Of a stretch of 31,155 nt of DNA, positions 1 to 7,498 are shown piece after piece. The position numbers and the translations under genes are program-made. The stretch comes from an uncultured Clostridia bacterium (GTDB taxonomy: Bacteria; Bacillota; Clostridia; TANB77; CAG-508). The notes under the pieces were generated by a model. It worked only from the letters and a program-made list of their open reading frames with translations, was not told where the DNA came from and did not search any database. The stretch spans positions 1 to 31,155 of the forward strand of contig CAKOVK010000017.1 of NCBI GenBank assembly GCA_934121925.1, given 5' to 3'. Numbering within the stretch: position 1 is the first letter of the stretch; each line of letters opens with the position of its first letter.

Positions 1-137
1 GCAGCGCCCTCATTAAAAACGAGATTCCCTACTCATATAGAAGAACAATTTCTACCTCAAGCTCAATCCATTCGCAAAGTTTTTTTCATTTTTAATATTT
101 TAATTTTTTTAAATAATTTATTTATGTGAATTGCAAT

Positions 138-1317
138 TTATTGAAATAAAGTTATGTCTTCTATGTTTGCTGCAAAGTATGGTGTTTCTTTATCCTTTTC
201 TTTTAAGAACATTGTAAATTCATCATTCAAGTAAAAATACCTTTGTTCTTCAACAGGCATCATATCTGCCATTGTCATTACTATTGCTGCTTCGCTTTTT
301 ATTTTTCCTCCTGATTTGTCCATTTCTAATTCTATTGTTTGAATTGCTTGTTCTATTATGCATTTATCACCATCTTTAGCATAAAATTCTTTGCTACATA
401 ATTCATTAAATTCTTTTTTAGTATTAAATTTTATGCTTGGAACTTTTAAGGAATCATCTTCTGTAAATTTTTTGTTTCCTTTATATGCATTTGCTTTTTC
501 CATTATGTTATTATATGTTTTAGCAAAACTTTCGCCTTTTGCCCCTCTACATAGTATTACTTGCTCTCCTTCTTTTGTGTTTAATATAACTGCAAAGTCA
601 CTTTCAGAATTATAATATAGCACTTCAACTTGATTATATAACTTTGAATCTGAGTCTTTATTTATTCCAAAGTATTTTATGTCATTATATTTTGTACCAA
701 ATGTTCCATTGTCTAATTCATCAAAGTCATTTTCAAAATTAAATTCTTTTTTTAGGATTGCATAGAATAGATATTTCTTATAATTATCTGTATATCCGTG
801 AAGCATCTTTAGGTGCATTTGACCAATCTATAGTATCTAATATGTCACTTTTTTCATTGAATTTTTCTTTAATTGCTTTCTCTATTTTTTCTTTTAATTC
901 TAATGTTAATAAATCATATACTTTATAATAATCTTTTTCTGAAAGCTGGTCTTCTTTAAAAGTTTGTTTGTTTAAGTTCTCTACTATTTTTTCTTGTGGT
1001 GTGAATACTACATTTTGTTTTACTACATTGTTAACCATATCATTCCATACTAATTGGAAAGTTCCGCACCATACACTATTTGTTGTTATCTCATCTTCTA
1101 GTGTTGCAATTGTTTGTATATCTTTTGAATATTTTTTCTTTGCTACTGTTTCATTATTTTTATTTTCATTTTGAATTACTTTTTCTCCTTCTATCATATC
1201 ATTGTTTTCCTTTTTATTTGCAAAAAAATTTGCATACACCAATACTAAAATTATTAGTAATAAAACTATTACTATCAGTGCAATCACTGCTTTTTTATTA
1301 CTTATTTCCTTCTTCAT
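138..1317 (-). CDS. Membrane-anchored serpin-like protein, read through a +1 frameshift
   Basis: Two overlapping leftward frames (1317 to 784, and 818 to 138) join into one protein of about 392 residues if the C at 798 is skipped. The 0 frame reads CGG at codon 174 and stops three codons later; the +1 frame reads GGA and continues to 138. Residues about 8-31 form one hydrophobic anchor, so the rest should lie outside the cell. The second half resembles the serpin fold in order: a sheet segment around VEVLYYNSESDFAVIL, then SLKVPSIKFNTKKEF, then a hinge-like stretch IELEMDKSGGKIKSEAAIV, then the C-terminal strands DEFTMFLKEKDKETPYF. The hinge lacks the Ala-rich pattern of inhibitory serpins and the reactive loop looks short, so protease inhibition is doubtful. 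The length suits a serpin. A GGGG-type ribosome binding site precedes ATG 1317. The serpin call is inferred from motif order by eye; a plain conserved clostridial hypothetical is the alternative. Confidence 0.6.
795..798 (-). other. CGGA +1 frameshift site in the serpin-like gene
   Basis: On the coding strand the sequence is GATGCTTCA-C-GGATATACAG. CGG is in frame as codon 174 of the upstream frame. Omitting the C gives Asp-Ala-Ser-Gly-Tyr-Thr and opens the downstream frame. The upstream frame otherwise ends after CGG ATA TAC AGA TAA. Confidence 0.75.
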
Positions 1318-1430
1318 TTGAATTCCCCTTTCCTCTTTTTTAGTAATTTCTTCGAAGCTCGAATGAATAAATTTGTCCGCACAATTTTCATGATAAATTT
1401 ACATTATTTATTGAAAAAACTTATTGTCCT

Positions 1431-2648
1431 TTATTTTTTATTTTGGCAAGCTTTAACTTGCCCATAAACTCCACCTCCTCCTGCTTGTATTGTCATTTTT
1501 CCTTCTCTTGCTGAAATTATATTATCTGCTATTTTTTCTCCTACAACTGCTTCTAAATCATCTTTGCTTAGTGTATGTAATATATTCATTTCTGTTCTAA
1601 AATTATCTAATAGTTTGTCTATTGTTTTCTTACCAAGTCCTGGAATAAACGTAAGTGGTATTTGGTAAACATATTCTGGTCTATTTTCTGGACTTTTTGT
1701 TTCTTTTTTATCTTTTATTATTTCTATTCTGTCGTACACTCCCATTGTTATATTTCTACTATCGCATGTATCACATACTGTTACAGGTGCATCTCCTGGT
1801 ATATTTTTACCGCAAACTTCGCAATATGTTCTATGATATTTACCAAGTTTTGGATCTAATCCATAATTTGTTATAAATTTTCTTCCATCTTCATTTTTTA
1901 AGGCCTTTAATAGTTCCTTGAAACTTATGTCTTCTACTAATATTTTATTATATTCTCTAGCTATTTTAGGTAATGAATGGGCATCAGAATTGGTTAAGAA
2001 TGTTTTTGTTTCTAATTCTGAAATAGTATCTGCTAGAAATGTATCTGAACTTAAACCTAATTCTATCGCCAGTATTTTAGAATATTTTTCTTTGAATATT
2101 TTTTCTAATCTGTCTGTACAATTTCCATAAAAGCTTTTGTGTGGTGTAAAGCAATGTGCTGGTATTAATATTCCATTATATTTTTCTACTATATTTATTA
2201 ACTCATATGCAGAAATATCTGCTCTTTGTGAGCTTAATGTAATATTTTTAATATGTGTACTCATTTCTTTAGAAAAGCCTTTTATATCTTCTAAATGTGG
2301 AAAATAACATAAATTATGAGCACTTCCACAATGTCCGTTTAGGCCTTTTTCTGAAGTTTCTATTTCACTTCCTAAAATTATGCATACTTTATCTTTATAT
2401 ATTATTCCACCATCTTTTATTTCATATGCTTCACCAGTTTTTAAAAAATCTTCTATATCTTCTATTACATATGGTGATGCACAGTCTATAATTCCTACTA
2501 TATCTATTCCTTTTCTATCTCTACATTCTTTTGCAATATTTGCAAAGTTAAGACTTCTTGCTGCTGTTATTTTTATTGGTTTATTATTCTCGCTTCTTCC
2601 TATATGCACATGTAAATCTGCAAAAATTTCGTACATTTTTTGTTCCAT
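1431..2648 (-). CDS. Endonuclease Q-like PHP-domain protein (YqxK family)
   Basis: Probable DNA repair endonuclease of the EndoQ family, which cuts 5' of deaminated bases. The 405-residue protein begins with a PHP metal-binding domain: FADLHVHIG (His13 and His15), GSEIET, PAHCFTPHKSFYG and TNSDAHS supply the expected His/Asp/Glu ligands. A zinc ribbon follows at about residues 270-300 (CEVCGKN and CDTCDSR), then a helix-hairpin-helix DNA-binding segment around IPLTFIPGLGKKTIDKLL. This order is that of archaeal EndoQ and Bacillus YqxK. The start is ATG 2648, three bases after the stop of the small upstream gene, so it is the last gene of a three-gene operon. EndoQ activity is family knowledge; it has been shown for archaeal and some bacterial members only. 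Confidence 0.85.
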   Translation of the reverse strand: MEQKMYEIFADLHVHIGRSENNKPIKITAARSLNFANIAKECRDRKGIDIVGIIDCASPYVIEDIEDFLKTGEAYEIKDGGIIYKDKVCIILGSEIETSEKGLNGHCGSAHNLCYFPHLEDIKGFSKEMSTHIKNITLSSQRADISAYELINIVEKYNGILIPAHCFTPHKSFYGNCTDRLEKIFKEKYSKILAIELGLSSDTFLADTISELETKTFLTNSDAHSLPKIAREYNKILVEDISFKELLKALKNEDGRKFITNYGLDPKLGKYHRTYCEVCGKNIPGDAPVTVCDTCDSRNITMGVYDRIEIIKDKKETKSPENRPEYVYQIPLTFIPGLGKKTIDKLLDNFRTEMNILHTLSKDDLEAVVGEKIADNIISAREGKMTIQAGGGGVYGQVKACQNKK

Positions 2649-2651
2649 CCT

Positions 2652-2834
2652 TTATAAATATATTTCTGTGTTATTATTTCCACCATTTTCTTCTATATCT
2701 TTTTTCTTTTCTTTTAATTTTTCTAAATACATATCGTAGTTACTTAAAATTTCTCTATGATATTCTATTTCTGACATTGAGCCAGCATTTTTTCCGAGTA
2801 TTGATAAAAGACTATGTTTATAAAAATCTATCAT
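2652..2834 (-). CDS. Small protein of unknown function (60 aa)
   Basis: Sixty residues, hydrophilic, with a charged and probably helical C-terminal half (EKLKEKKKDIEENGG). No family recognised. Its ATG overlaps the TGA of the upstream HD-like gene in an ATGA, and its stop lies three bases before the EndoQ start. This arrangement of translational coupling is the main reason to believe it is real. It uses the same AT-rich codons as its neighbours. Confidence 0.6.
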   Translation of the reverse strand: MIDFYKHSLLSILGKNAGSMSEIEYHREILSNYDMYLEKLKEKKKDIEENGGNNNTEIYL

Positions 2835-3373
2835 ACGTTTATCTCCTTTGCTATATTAATAAATTTTTTAAAATCTTCTAAATATATATTGTTGCATCCT
2901 TTTAAATTTCTGCTTTCTAATAATATTAATGCTTCTTCTATTGGGAATGCGACTCTTTCTGGTCTATCTAAAAGCATTCCGCCAAATTGATCTACTAATT
3001 CTAATATGTCACTTTCCTTTTTTCTAGGATAATTATTACTATACCTATTATGTTGCTCACATAATAAACAAAAATCTTTCTCGAATCCTAATTTTTCTAA
3101 AAATTCAGCGCTTTCTTTTGCATATGATTTTATTTTTTCTATATCCTGAGCATTATTAATTTTTTTGCATTGACATAGTAGCATTGCTGTTACCACTTTG
3201 TTTTCATCTACATCTAGCTCCATAGTCTCTATGAATAATTTTGTAATTAAGGCTTTAAATATTACTGTATTGTCAAAGAAGATTCCCTCTTTTCCTTTAA
3301 GTTTGTTCATTAATTCTATTTTTTTGCTAAACTCTTTCTCCAATAATATTTGTTTTGAAAATGCTTCTTCCAT
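2831..3373 (-). CDS. Degenerate HD-GYP-like protein
   Basis: A 180-residue cytoplasmic protein. The stretch AMLLCQCKK, then YAKESAEFLEKLGF, then CEQHNRYSNNYPRKKESDI, then LELVDQFGGMLLDRPER follows the order of an HD-GYP domain, whose usual signature is HHE(R)xDGSGYP followed by a DxxDAL/RPYR segment. Here the HD pair appears to be lost (LLCQCKK where HDIGK is expected) and the second motif keeps only a His and YP. Catalysis of cyclic dinucleotide hydrolysis is therefore unlikely; a structural or binding role is more likely. It has its own promoter at 3403-3431 and a GGAGG ribosome binding site, and is first in the operon with the 60-aa protein and the EndoQ-like nuclease. The HD-GYP relation is inferred by eye. 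Confidence 0.55.
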   Translation of the reverse strand: MEEAFSKQILLEKEFSKKIELMNKLKGKEGIFFDNTVIFKALITKLFIETMELDVDENKVVTAMLLCQCKKINNAQDIEKIKSYAKESAEFLEKLGFEKDFCLLCEQHNRYSNNYPRKKESDILELVDQFGGMLLDRPERVAFPIEEALILLESRNLKGCNNIYLEDFKKFINIAKEINV

Positions 3374-3402
3374 AACGTTCCTCCATATTTTTACTTATTT
3401 TT

Positions 3403-3431
3403 ATTATATGTAAAATAAGAATCTATTTCAA
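3403..3431 (-). promoter_or_regulatory. SigA-type promoter of the HD-like/EndoQ operon
   Basis: Leftward TTGAAA (3426-3431) and TATAAT (3403-3408) are separated by exactly 17 bases. The -10 box lies 29 bases upstream of the ATG at 3373. Confidence 0.75.
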
Positions 3432-3476
3432 TATTGTAATATAAATGTTATTAATTTGTAACTTTCTGGTAACAGT

Positions 3477-3912
3477 TCACTTCTTTGCTATTTCTCCTCT
3501 TGCTAATTCATCACACCTATTGTTAAATTCATTATCACTATGTCCTTTAACTTTTACAAATTTTACCTTGTGTTTTTTAGTTAAATCATATAGTTCTTGC
3601 CATAATTCTTTGTTTTTTACTGGTTCTTTACCAGAAGTTCTCCAATTGTTTTTTATCCAATTATATATCCATCCATTATTAAAGCAATTTACTACATATG
3701 CACTATCACTATACACTTCTACCTCGCATTCTCTCTTTAGTAACTTTAAAGCTTCAATAACTGCAGTAACTTCCATTACGTTATTTGTAGTCTCCTTTTT
3801 ACCACCACTTATTTCTCTTTTTATATCATTAAACATAAGTATAGCTCCCCATCCTCCTGGTCCTGGATTTCCGAGAACATGCTCCATCTGTATAAATTAT
3901 AACTTTGTCCAT
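3477..3912 (-). CDS. rnhA: Ribonuclease HI, read through a +1 frameshift
   Basis: RNase HI degrades the RNA strand of RNA-DNA hybrids. The true start is ATG 3912, with ribosome binding site AAAGGAA, giving MDKVIIYTDGACS. Codon 14 is then CGG; skipping its C yields Gly and the classic continuation GNPGPGGWGAI, for about 144 residues against 155 in E. coli. The first catalytic Asp (Asp9, YTDG) lies before the shift. The others lie after it: the Glu in NNVMEVTA, the Asp in VYSDSAYV, and the His and Asp in KGHSDNEFNNRCDELA. An internal ATG at 3887 would give a protein without Asp9 and so presumably inactive. No other lesion is seen. It is divergent from tmcAL across a long hairpin element. Confidence 0.9.
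3870..3873 (-). other. CGGA +1 frameshift site in rnhA
   Basis: The coding strand reads GCATGTTCT-C-GGAAATCCAGG. CGG is codon 14. Without the C the peptide is ACSGNPGPGG, which matches the invariant GNPGPGG of RNase HI, so both the position and the identity (Gly) of the shift are fixed by homology. Confidence 0.85.
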
Positions 3913-3936
3913 TTTTATTCCTTTCTTTATCTTTAA

Positions 3937-4052
3937 GAAATTGTAATTTGTGTGAGGGGGAATTCTAGGGACTGTCCCTCAAAATCACCAAACCTGGGGA
4001 TTTTGGGGACTGTCCTGAATTCACCCGGAACTAAACAAATTCCAATTTGTCT
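3937..4052. repeat. Long imperfect hairpin element with GGGACTGTCC cores (REP/MITE-like)
   Basis: The 205-base gap between divergent rnhA and tmcAL is largely one nested inverted repeat. The outer arms are AAATTGTAATTTGTGT and the complement of AAACAAATTCCAATTT. Inside are GAATTC on both sides, then the self-complementary GGGACTGTCC at 3968-3977 and GGACTGTCC at 4007-4015. The innermost arms are AAAATC(A)CC and GGGGATTTT around the loop AAACCT. Its GC content is far above that of the flanks. This is the look of a mobile palindromic repeat; I cannot see a transposase in the window. Confidence 0.7.
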
Positions 4053-4075
4053 TTTTTTATCTTTTATGATATTAT
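4047..4075 (+). promoter_or_regulatory. Promoter of tmcAL
   Basis: TTGTCT (4047-4052) and TATTAT (4070-4075) are separated by 17 bases, upstream of the AGGAG site and ATG at 4119. The -35 box sits at the outer edge of the hairpin element. Confidence 0.55.
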
Positions 4076-4118
4076 ATCAACAAATAAACAAAATTTGCAA
4101 TAATATAGGAGTAAAATA

Positions 4119-5343
4119 ATGAGTAGAATTCTAGGAATTATATCTGAATATAACCCTTTTCACAATGGTCATCTTTACCAGTTACAAAAGTCTAAACAAT
4201 TGGTAAATCCTGATTATTCTATTTGCATTATGAGTGGAAATTTTTGTCAACGTGGAGAGCCTTCTTTAATAGATAAATGGTCTAAAGCCGAAATTGCTAT
4301 AAAGTGCGGTTTTGATATGGTTATAGAATTACCTACAGTTTATAGTTTATCTAGTGCAGAAAACTTTGCTCAAGGTGCAATTAAACTTTTAAGTGCATTT
4401 GATGATGTTACATTGTCTTTTGGTAGCGAAGTTCGGAAACTTATCTATATTAAATGAATTTGCAGATATATTTTATAATGAGCCAAAAGAATATTTAACT
4501 ATTTTAAATCATGAACTTGATAAAGGTTTGTCTTATCCAAAAGCTAGAGAAAATGCAATATTGTTTTACTTAAATGACATAAGAAGATATTCTAATATTC
4601 TGTCTTCTCCAAATAATATACTTGCAATAGAATATTTAAAGTCCATTAAAAAGTATAAAAGTAAAATCTTGCCTATAACTATAAAAAGAATTGGTACAGG
4701 CTACAATGATATGGATGCTAATGGAAGATTTGCTAGTGCTACAGCAATAAGGAATTTACTTAAAAATAATAATGATATAAGAAGATTAGTTCCAAAAGAA
4801 TCTTTTAATATTTTATCTTCAAATATTAAATATGGAAAAACTCTAAATGGTATTAATGCCTTTGAAAAAGAAATAATATTTACTCTAAGGAAAATGGATA
4901 TAGCTGAAATTGCAAATTTGCAAGATGTTTCTGAAGGATTAGAAAATTCTATAAAAAATGCTGTTAACTCTTGTAATAATTTAGAAGATTTAATAAATAG
5001 CATTAAGTCAAAAAGATATACTCGTTCTAGAATACAACGAATCTTATTATATGCTTTATTAAATATAACCAAAAAAGATATCCAGGATTCTTATAAAGTT
5101 AAACCTTATATTAGAGTTTTAGGTATAAGTGAAAGAGGAAAAAAACTTTTATCAGAAATGAGCAACAAAAAATTTAAATACCCTGTTATAACTTCTGTAA
5201 AAAAATTTGTAGATATAAATTCAAATAAAACCCTAGGAACAATGCTTTCAAAAGATATTTTAGCTTCTAACATTTATACGTTAGGTTATGAATATGACTC
5301 AAAAGCTAACTTAGACTATACTAAAAAATTAATAATATATTAG
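4119..5343 (+). CDS. tmcAL: tRNA(Met) cytidine acetate ligase, read through a +1 frameshift
   Basis: TmcAL (YlbM) uses acetate and ATP to make N4-acetylcytidine at the wobble base of elongator tRNA-Met. The first frame (4119 to 4457) has the nucleotidyltransferase start IISEYNPFHNGHLYQLQKS, with the HNGH motif at residues 15-18, then MSGNFCQRGEP and VIELPTVYSLSSAENFA. It reaches LSFGSEV and meets CGG as codon 106. Skipping the C gives GSEVGNLSILNEF and opens the second frame to 5343, for about 407 residues; B. subtilis YlbM is about 415. The Gly fits the family's FGSExG segment. The gene is intact apart from this point. It has an AGGAG ribosome binding site and a shared terminator with convergent yebC. 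In frame it uses CGT and CGA for Arg but no other CGG. Confidence 0.9.
4434..4437 (+). other. CGGA +1 frameshift site in tmcAL
   Basis: The sequence is AGCGAAGTT-C-GGAAACTTATC. CGG is codon 106; the 0 frame stops at TGA shortly after (4455-4457). Skipping the C gives Ser-Glu-Val-Gly-Asn-Leu and restores the full TmcAL protein. Confidence 0.85.
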
Positions 5344-5373
5344 AAAAAATGAGGCCACAAGCCTCATTTTTTT
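5344..5373. terminator. Bidirectional terminator between tmcAL and yebC
   Basis: AAAAAATGAGGC, loop CACAA, then GCCTCATTTTTTT. A-run and T-run flank the stem on both strands, so it can end both convergent genes. Confidence 0.85.
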
Positions 5374-6091
5374 ATTCTTCCCAATTATGATATACATCCA
5401 TTACATCGTCTAAATCTTCTAGGTTATCTATTAGTCTTTGCATTCTTTCGCATCCCTTTTCATCTAATGAAACATATGTTGTAGGAATCATTTGAACCTC
5501 TGCTTCTACAAATTCTAATCCTTCTCCTTCTAAAGCTTCTCTAACTGCAGTAAAATCAGATGGTTCTGTTATAATTTCATAGCATTCTTCTTCTACATTG
5601 AAATCTTCTGCTCCATTATCTAAAGCTAATAGCATTAGTTCATCTTCTGATAGATTTGTTTTTGTTTTATCTATAACAATAACACCTTTTTTATTAAACA
5701 TATATGAAACGCAACCACTTGTTCCCAAATTTCCTCCAGCTTTATCAAATACATGTCTTACATCCGCTGCTGTTCTATTTTTATTATCTGTTGAAGCATT
5801 TACTATTACTGCAACTCCGTTTGGTCCATATCCTTCATATACTATTTCTTCATAATTTTCATTACTTGCTGAAGCTTTTTTTATTGCATTATTTATTGTA
5901 TCATTAGGCATATTAGCAGCTTTACACTTTGCTATAACAGCTTTTAATTTTGAATTTCCTGCAGGTTCTGGTCCACCTTCTTTTACTGCTATTAATAATT
6001 CTCTTCCTAATTTTGTAAATACTTTACCTCTTGCAGCATCTGCTTTTCCTTTTTTTGCTGCTATATTGTGCCATTTGCTATGTCCTGACAT
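5372..6091 (-). CDS. YebC/PmpR family protein
   Basis: A 239-residue YebC family protein. Signature N-terminus MSGHSKWHNIAAKKGKADAA, then the middle domain (EEIVYEGYGPNGVAVIV, NRTAADVRHVFDKAGGNLG) and a C-terminal domain ending in LEDLDDVMDVYHNWEE. The family was long annotated as transcriptional regulators; relatives such as TACO1 act in translation, and some bacterial members are reported to relieve stalling at proline-rich stretches. Full length with no lesions. The start ATG 6091 follows an AAAGGAGG site. A promoter and palindrome precede it. Confidence 0.9.
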   Translation of the reverse strand: MSGHSKWHNIAAKKGKADAARGKVFTKLGRELLIAVKEGGPEPAGNSKLKAVIAKCKAANMPNDTINNAIKKASASNENYEEIVYEGYGPNGVAVIVNASTDNKNRTAADVRHVFDKAGGNLGTSGCVSYMFNKKGVIVIDKTKTNLSEDELMLLALDNGAEDFNVEEECYEIITEPSDFTAVREALEGEGLEFVEAEVQMIPTTYVSLDEKGCERMQRLIDNLEDLDDVMDVYHNWEE

Positions 6092-6113
6092 GCGTTTTCC
6101 TCCTTTTTATTTT

Positions 6114-6142
6114 AATATATATTAGACAATTTATATTGTCTT
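6114..6142 (-). promoter_or_regulatory. Possible yebC promoter with overlapping palindrome
   Basis: Leftward AAGACA (6137-6142) and TATATT (6114-6119) have a 17-base spacer. A perfect 7-base inverted repeat AGACAAT-TTAT-ATTGTCT (6124-6141) covers part of the -35 box and most of the spacer, where a repressor would bind. No cognate regulator is identified. Confidence 0.4.
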
Positions 6143-6249
6143 GATTTTTTAACCTTAAATATTTTATCATACATTTCTATATTTGCCAACTATTTAATAC
6201 TTTAAAAATTAAATTTTAATTAATGTTAAATCTTAAATTTTAAATAGAT

Positions 6250-6501
6250 TTACAACTCAAATACATTTGCTTTTACAATAAGTTTTTGTATCCTATTTTT
6301 ATCTTCTAATGAAACTTCCCACAAGCTTCCTGCAATACTTCTTTTAATTTTATACTCTTTAGTTGGTTCCCCAATTAATTTATTTAGCTGCTTTTGCAAC
6401 GATACTTTATTTGTATATATTACAATTTTATTTTCACTATATAAAACATTTATATTTGTTTCTGTTTCAGCTTTAATTGCTTCTTTATATATTTTTTTCA
6501 T
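6250..6501 (-). CDS. Conserved small clostridial protein (83 aa)
   Basis: An 83-residue soluble protein starting MKKIYKEAIKAETETNINVL, rich in Lys, Glu and Ile, with a predicted alpha/beta look and no membrane segment. I recognise the general type (similar short hypotheticals occur in clostridia) but know no function. It has an AAGGA site before ATG 6501 and native codon use. It stands alone, downstream of the ZIP transporter and an inverted repeat. Confidence 0.6.
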   Translation of the reverse strand: MKKIYKEAIKAETETNINVLYSENKIVIYTNKVSLQKQLNKLIGEPTKEYKIKRSIAGSLWEVSLEDKNRIQKLIVKANVFEL

Positions 6502-6584
6502 AACAATCCTTTTTTACATAATAATTTTACAATAGCTATTATATCATACTTTATTGCCTATTTGCAAATATTGTTTAAATGAAC

Positions 6585-6609
6585 AGAGCGAACTTATTTT
6601 GTTCGCTCT
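6585..6609. terminator. Hairpin downstream of the ZIP transporter
   Basis: AGAGCGAAC, loop TTATTTT, GTTCGCTCT: a perfect 9-base stem. On the leftward transcript no clear U-run follows, so termination is plausible but not strong. Confidence 0.45.
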
Positions 6610-6631
6610 TCTTTCATAATAATCTTATTTT

Positions 6632-7429
6632 TTACCCTAAAGCTACGTCTAAAACCATCATTAATACGAATCCTACAATTAAACCTAATGTAGATAAATT
6701 CTTATTTTCTTTTATTGACTCAGGTAATAGCTCTCTTGAAGCAACTATAAGCATTGCACCTGCAGCAAATGCTAGTAAAAATGGTAACATACTTCTTATA
6801 TACATTACAAGTATTGCACCTATTATAGCAGATACTGGTTCAACTAATGCTGATGCCTGCCCTATCATAAAACTTTTTACTCTAGAATACCCTTCTCTTC
6901 TTAATGGAAGAGAAACCGCTGCTCCTTCTGGAAAATTCTGAATTCCAATTCCTAATGCAAGCATAATTGCACCTATTAAAGTCATTCCTGGTACACCACT
7001 TGCAATTCCACCAAAAGCTACTCCTACAGCCATTCCTTCTGGTATATTGTGAATAGTTATTGCAGATATTAAAAGTATACTTCTTTTTAATGAGCTAGAA
7101 CTTCTTAAATTTTTTCTGCTTTTTAGCATTTTATCTAAAAATTTATCTGATACTAATACAAATAATCCTCCAAAAATAAACCCTATAGCTGGCAAAAGCC
7201 ATACTATGTAGCCCAATTCCTCAGATAAATCTATTGATGGTTCTATTAAAGACCAAAAGGCTGCTGCTATCATTACCCCTGCACTAAATCCTAAAATTGT
7301 ATCTAAAACCTTTTTATTTACTTCTTTAAAAAAGCAAACCACTAATGCTCCAAGAGCAGTTACTCCCCAAGTAAATATAGTTGCAATTAATGCCTGGGTT
7401 ACTGGAGTTAAATTTTCAAACCAATTCAA
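6632..7429 (-). CDS. ZIP family metal transporter
   Basis: Integral membrane transporter, probably for zinc or other divalent cations into the cytoplasm. About eight hydrophobic segments are visible. The metal-site helices carry HNIPEGMAVGVAFGG and GIGIQNFPEGAAVSLPL, the ZIP signature in helices 4 and 5 (His-Asn-x-Pro-Glu-Gly and its Asn-x-Pro-Glu-Gly partner). The length of about 265 residues suits bacterial ZupT-like members. A GTG at 7438 is in frame, but it overlaps the GAGGTGA ribosome binding site, so the TTG at 7429 with a normal 6-7 base spacing is the better start. Single gene. Confidence 0.85.
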   Translation of the reverse strand: MNWFENLTPVTQALIATIFTWGVTALGALVVCFFKEVNKKVLDTILGFSAGVMIAAAFWSLIEPSIDLSEELGYIVWLLPAIGFIFGGLFVLVSDKFLDKMLKSRKNLRSSSSLKRSILLISAITIHNIPEGMAVGVAFGGIASGVPGMTLIGAIMLALGIGIQNFPEGAAVSLPLRREGYSRVKSFMIGQASALVEPVSAIIGAILVMYIRSMLPFLLAFAAGAMLIVASRELLPESIKENKNLSTLGLIVGFVLMMVLDVALG

Positions 7430-7498
7430 ATCTTTCACCTCGCACTACATAATATGAAGTTTTTTTACATTTTGTTACAAGGTGTGATAGTATTTCTA

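Noticed and set aside
1..137. Possible 3' end of a rightward gene or structured RNA at the left edge
   Set aside because: An open frame runs from the edge (reading AAPSLKTRFPTHIEEQF) but becomes AT-rich low-complexity, and I recognise no family or RNA. No feature called.
2764..2834. A fifth CGGA shift in the 60-aa gene (CTC GGA AAA)
   Set aside because: Here the phase is CTC-GGA, so CGG is not in frame and the gene reads through normally.
4431..4440. Classical slippery-sequence frameshift (prfB-like +1 or A-run -1)
   Set aside because: There is no stop codon at the shift position, no shared slippery heptamer, and the codons before CGG (TCA, TCT, GTT, TTA) do not re-pair well one base downstream.
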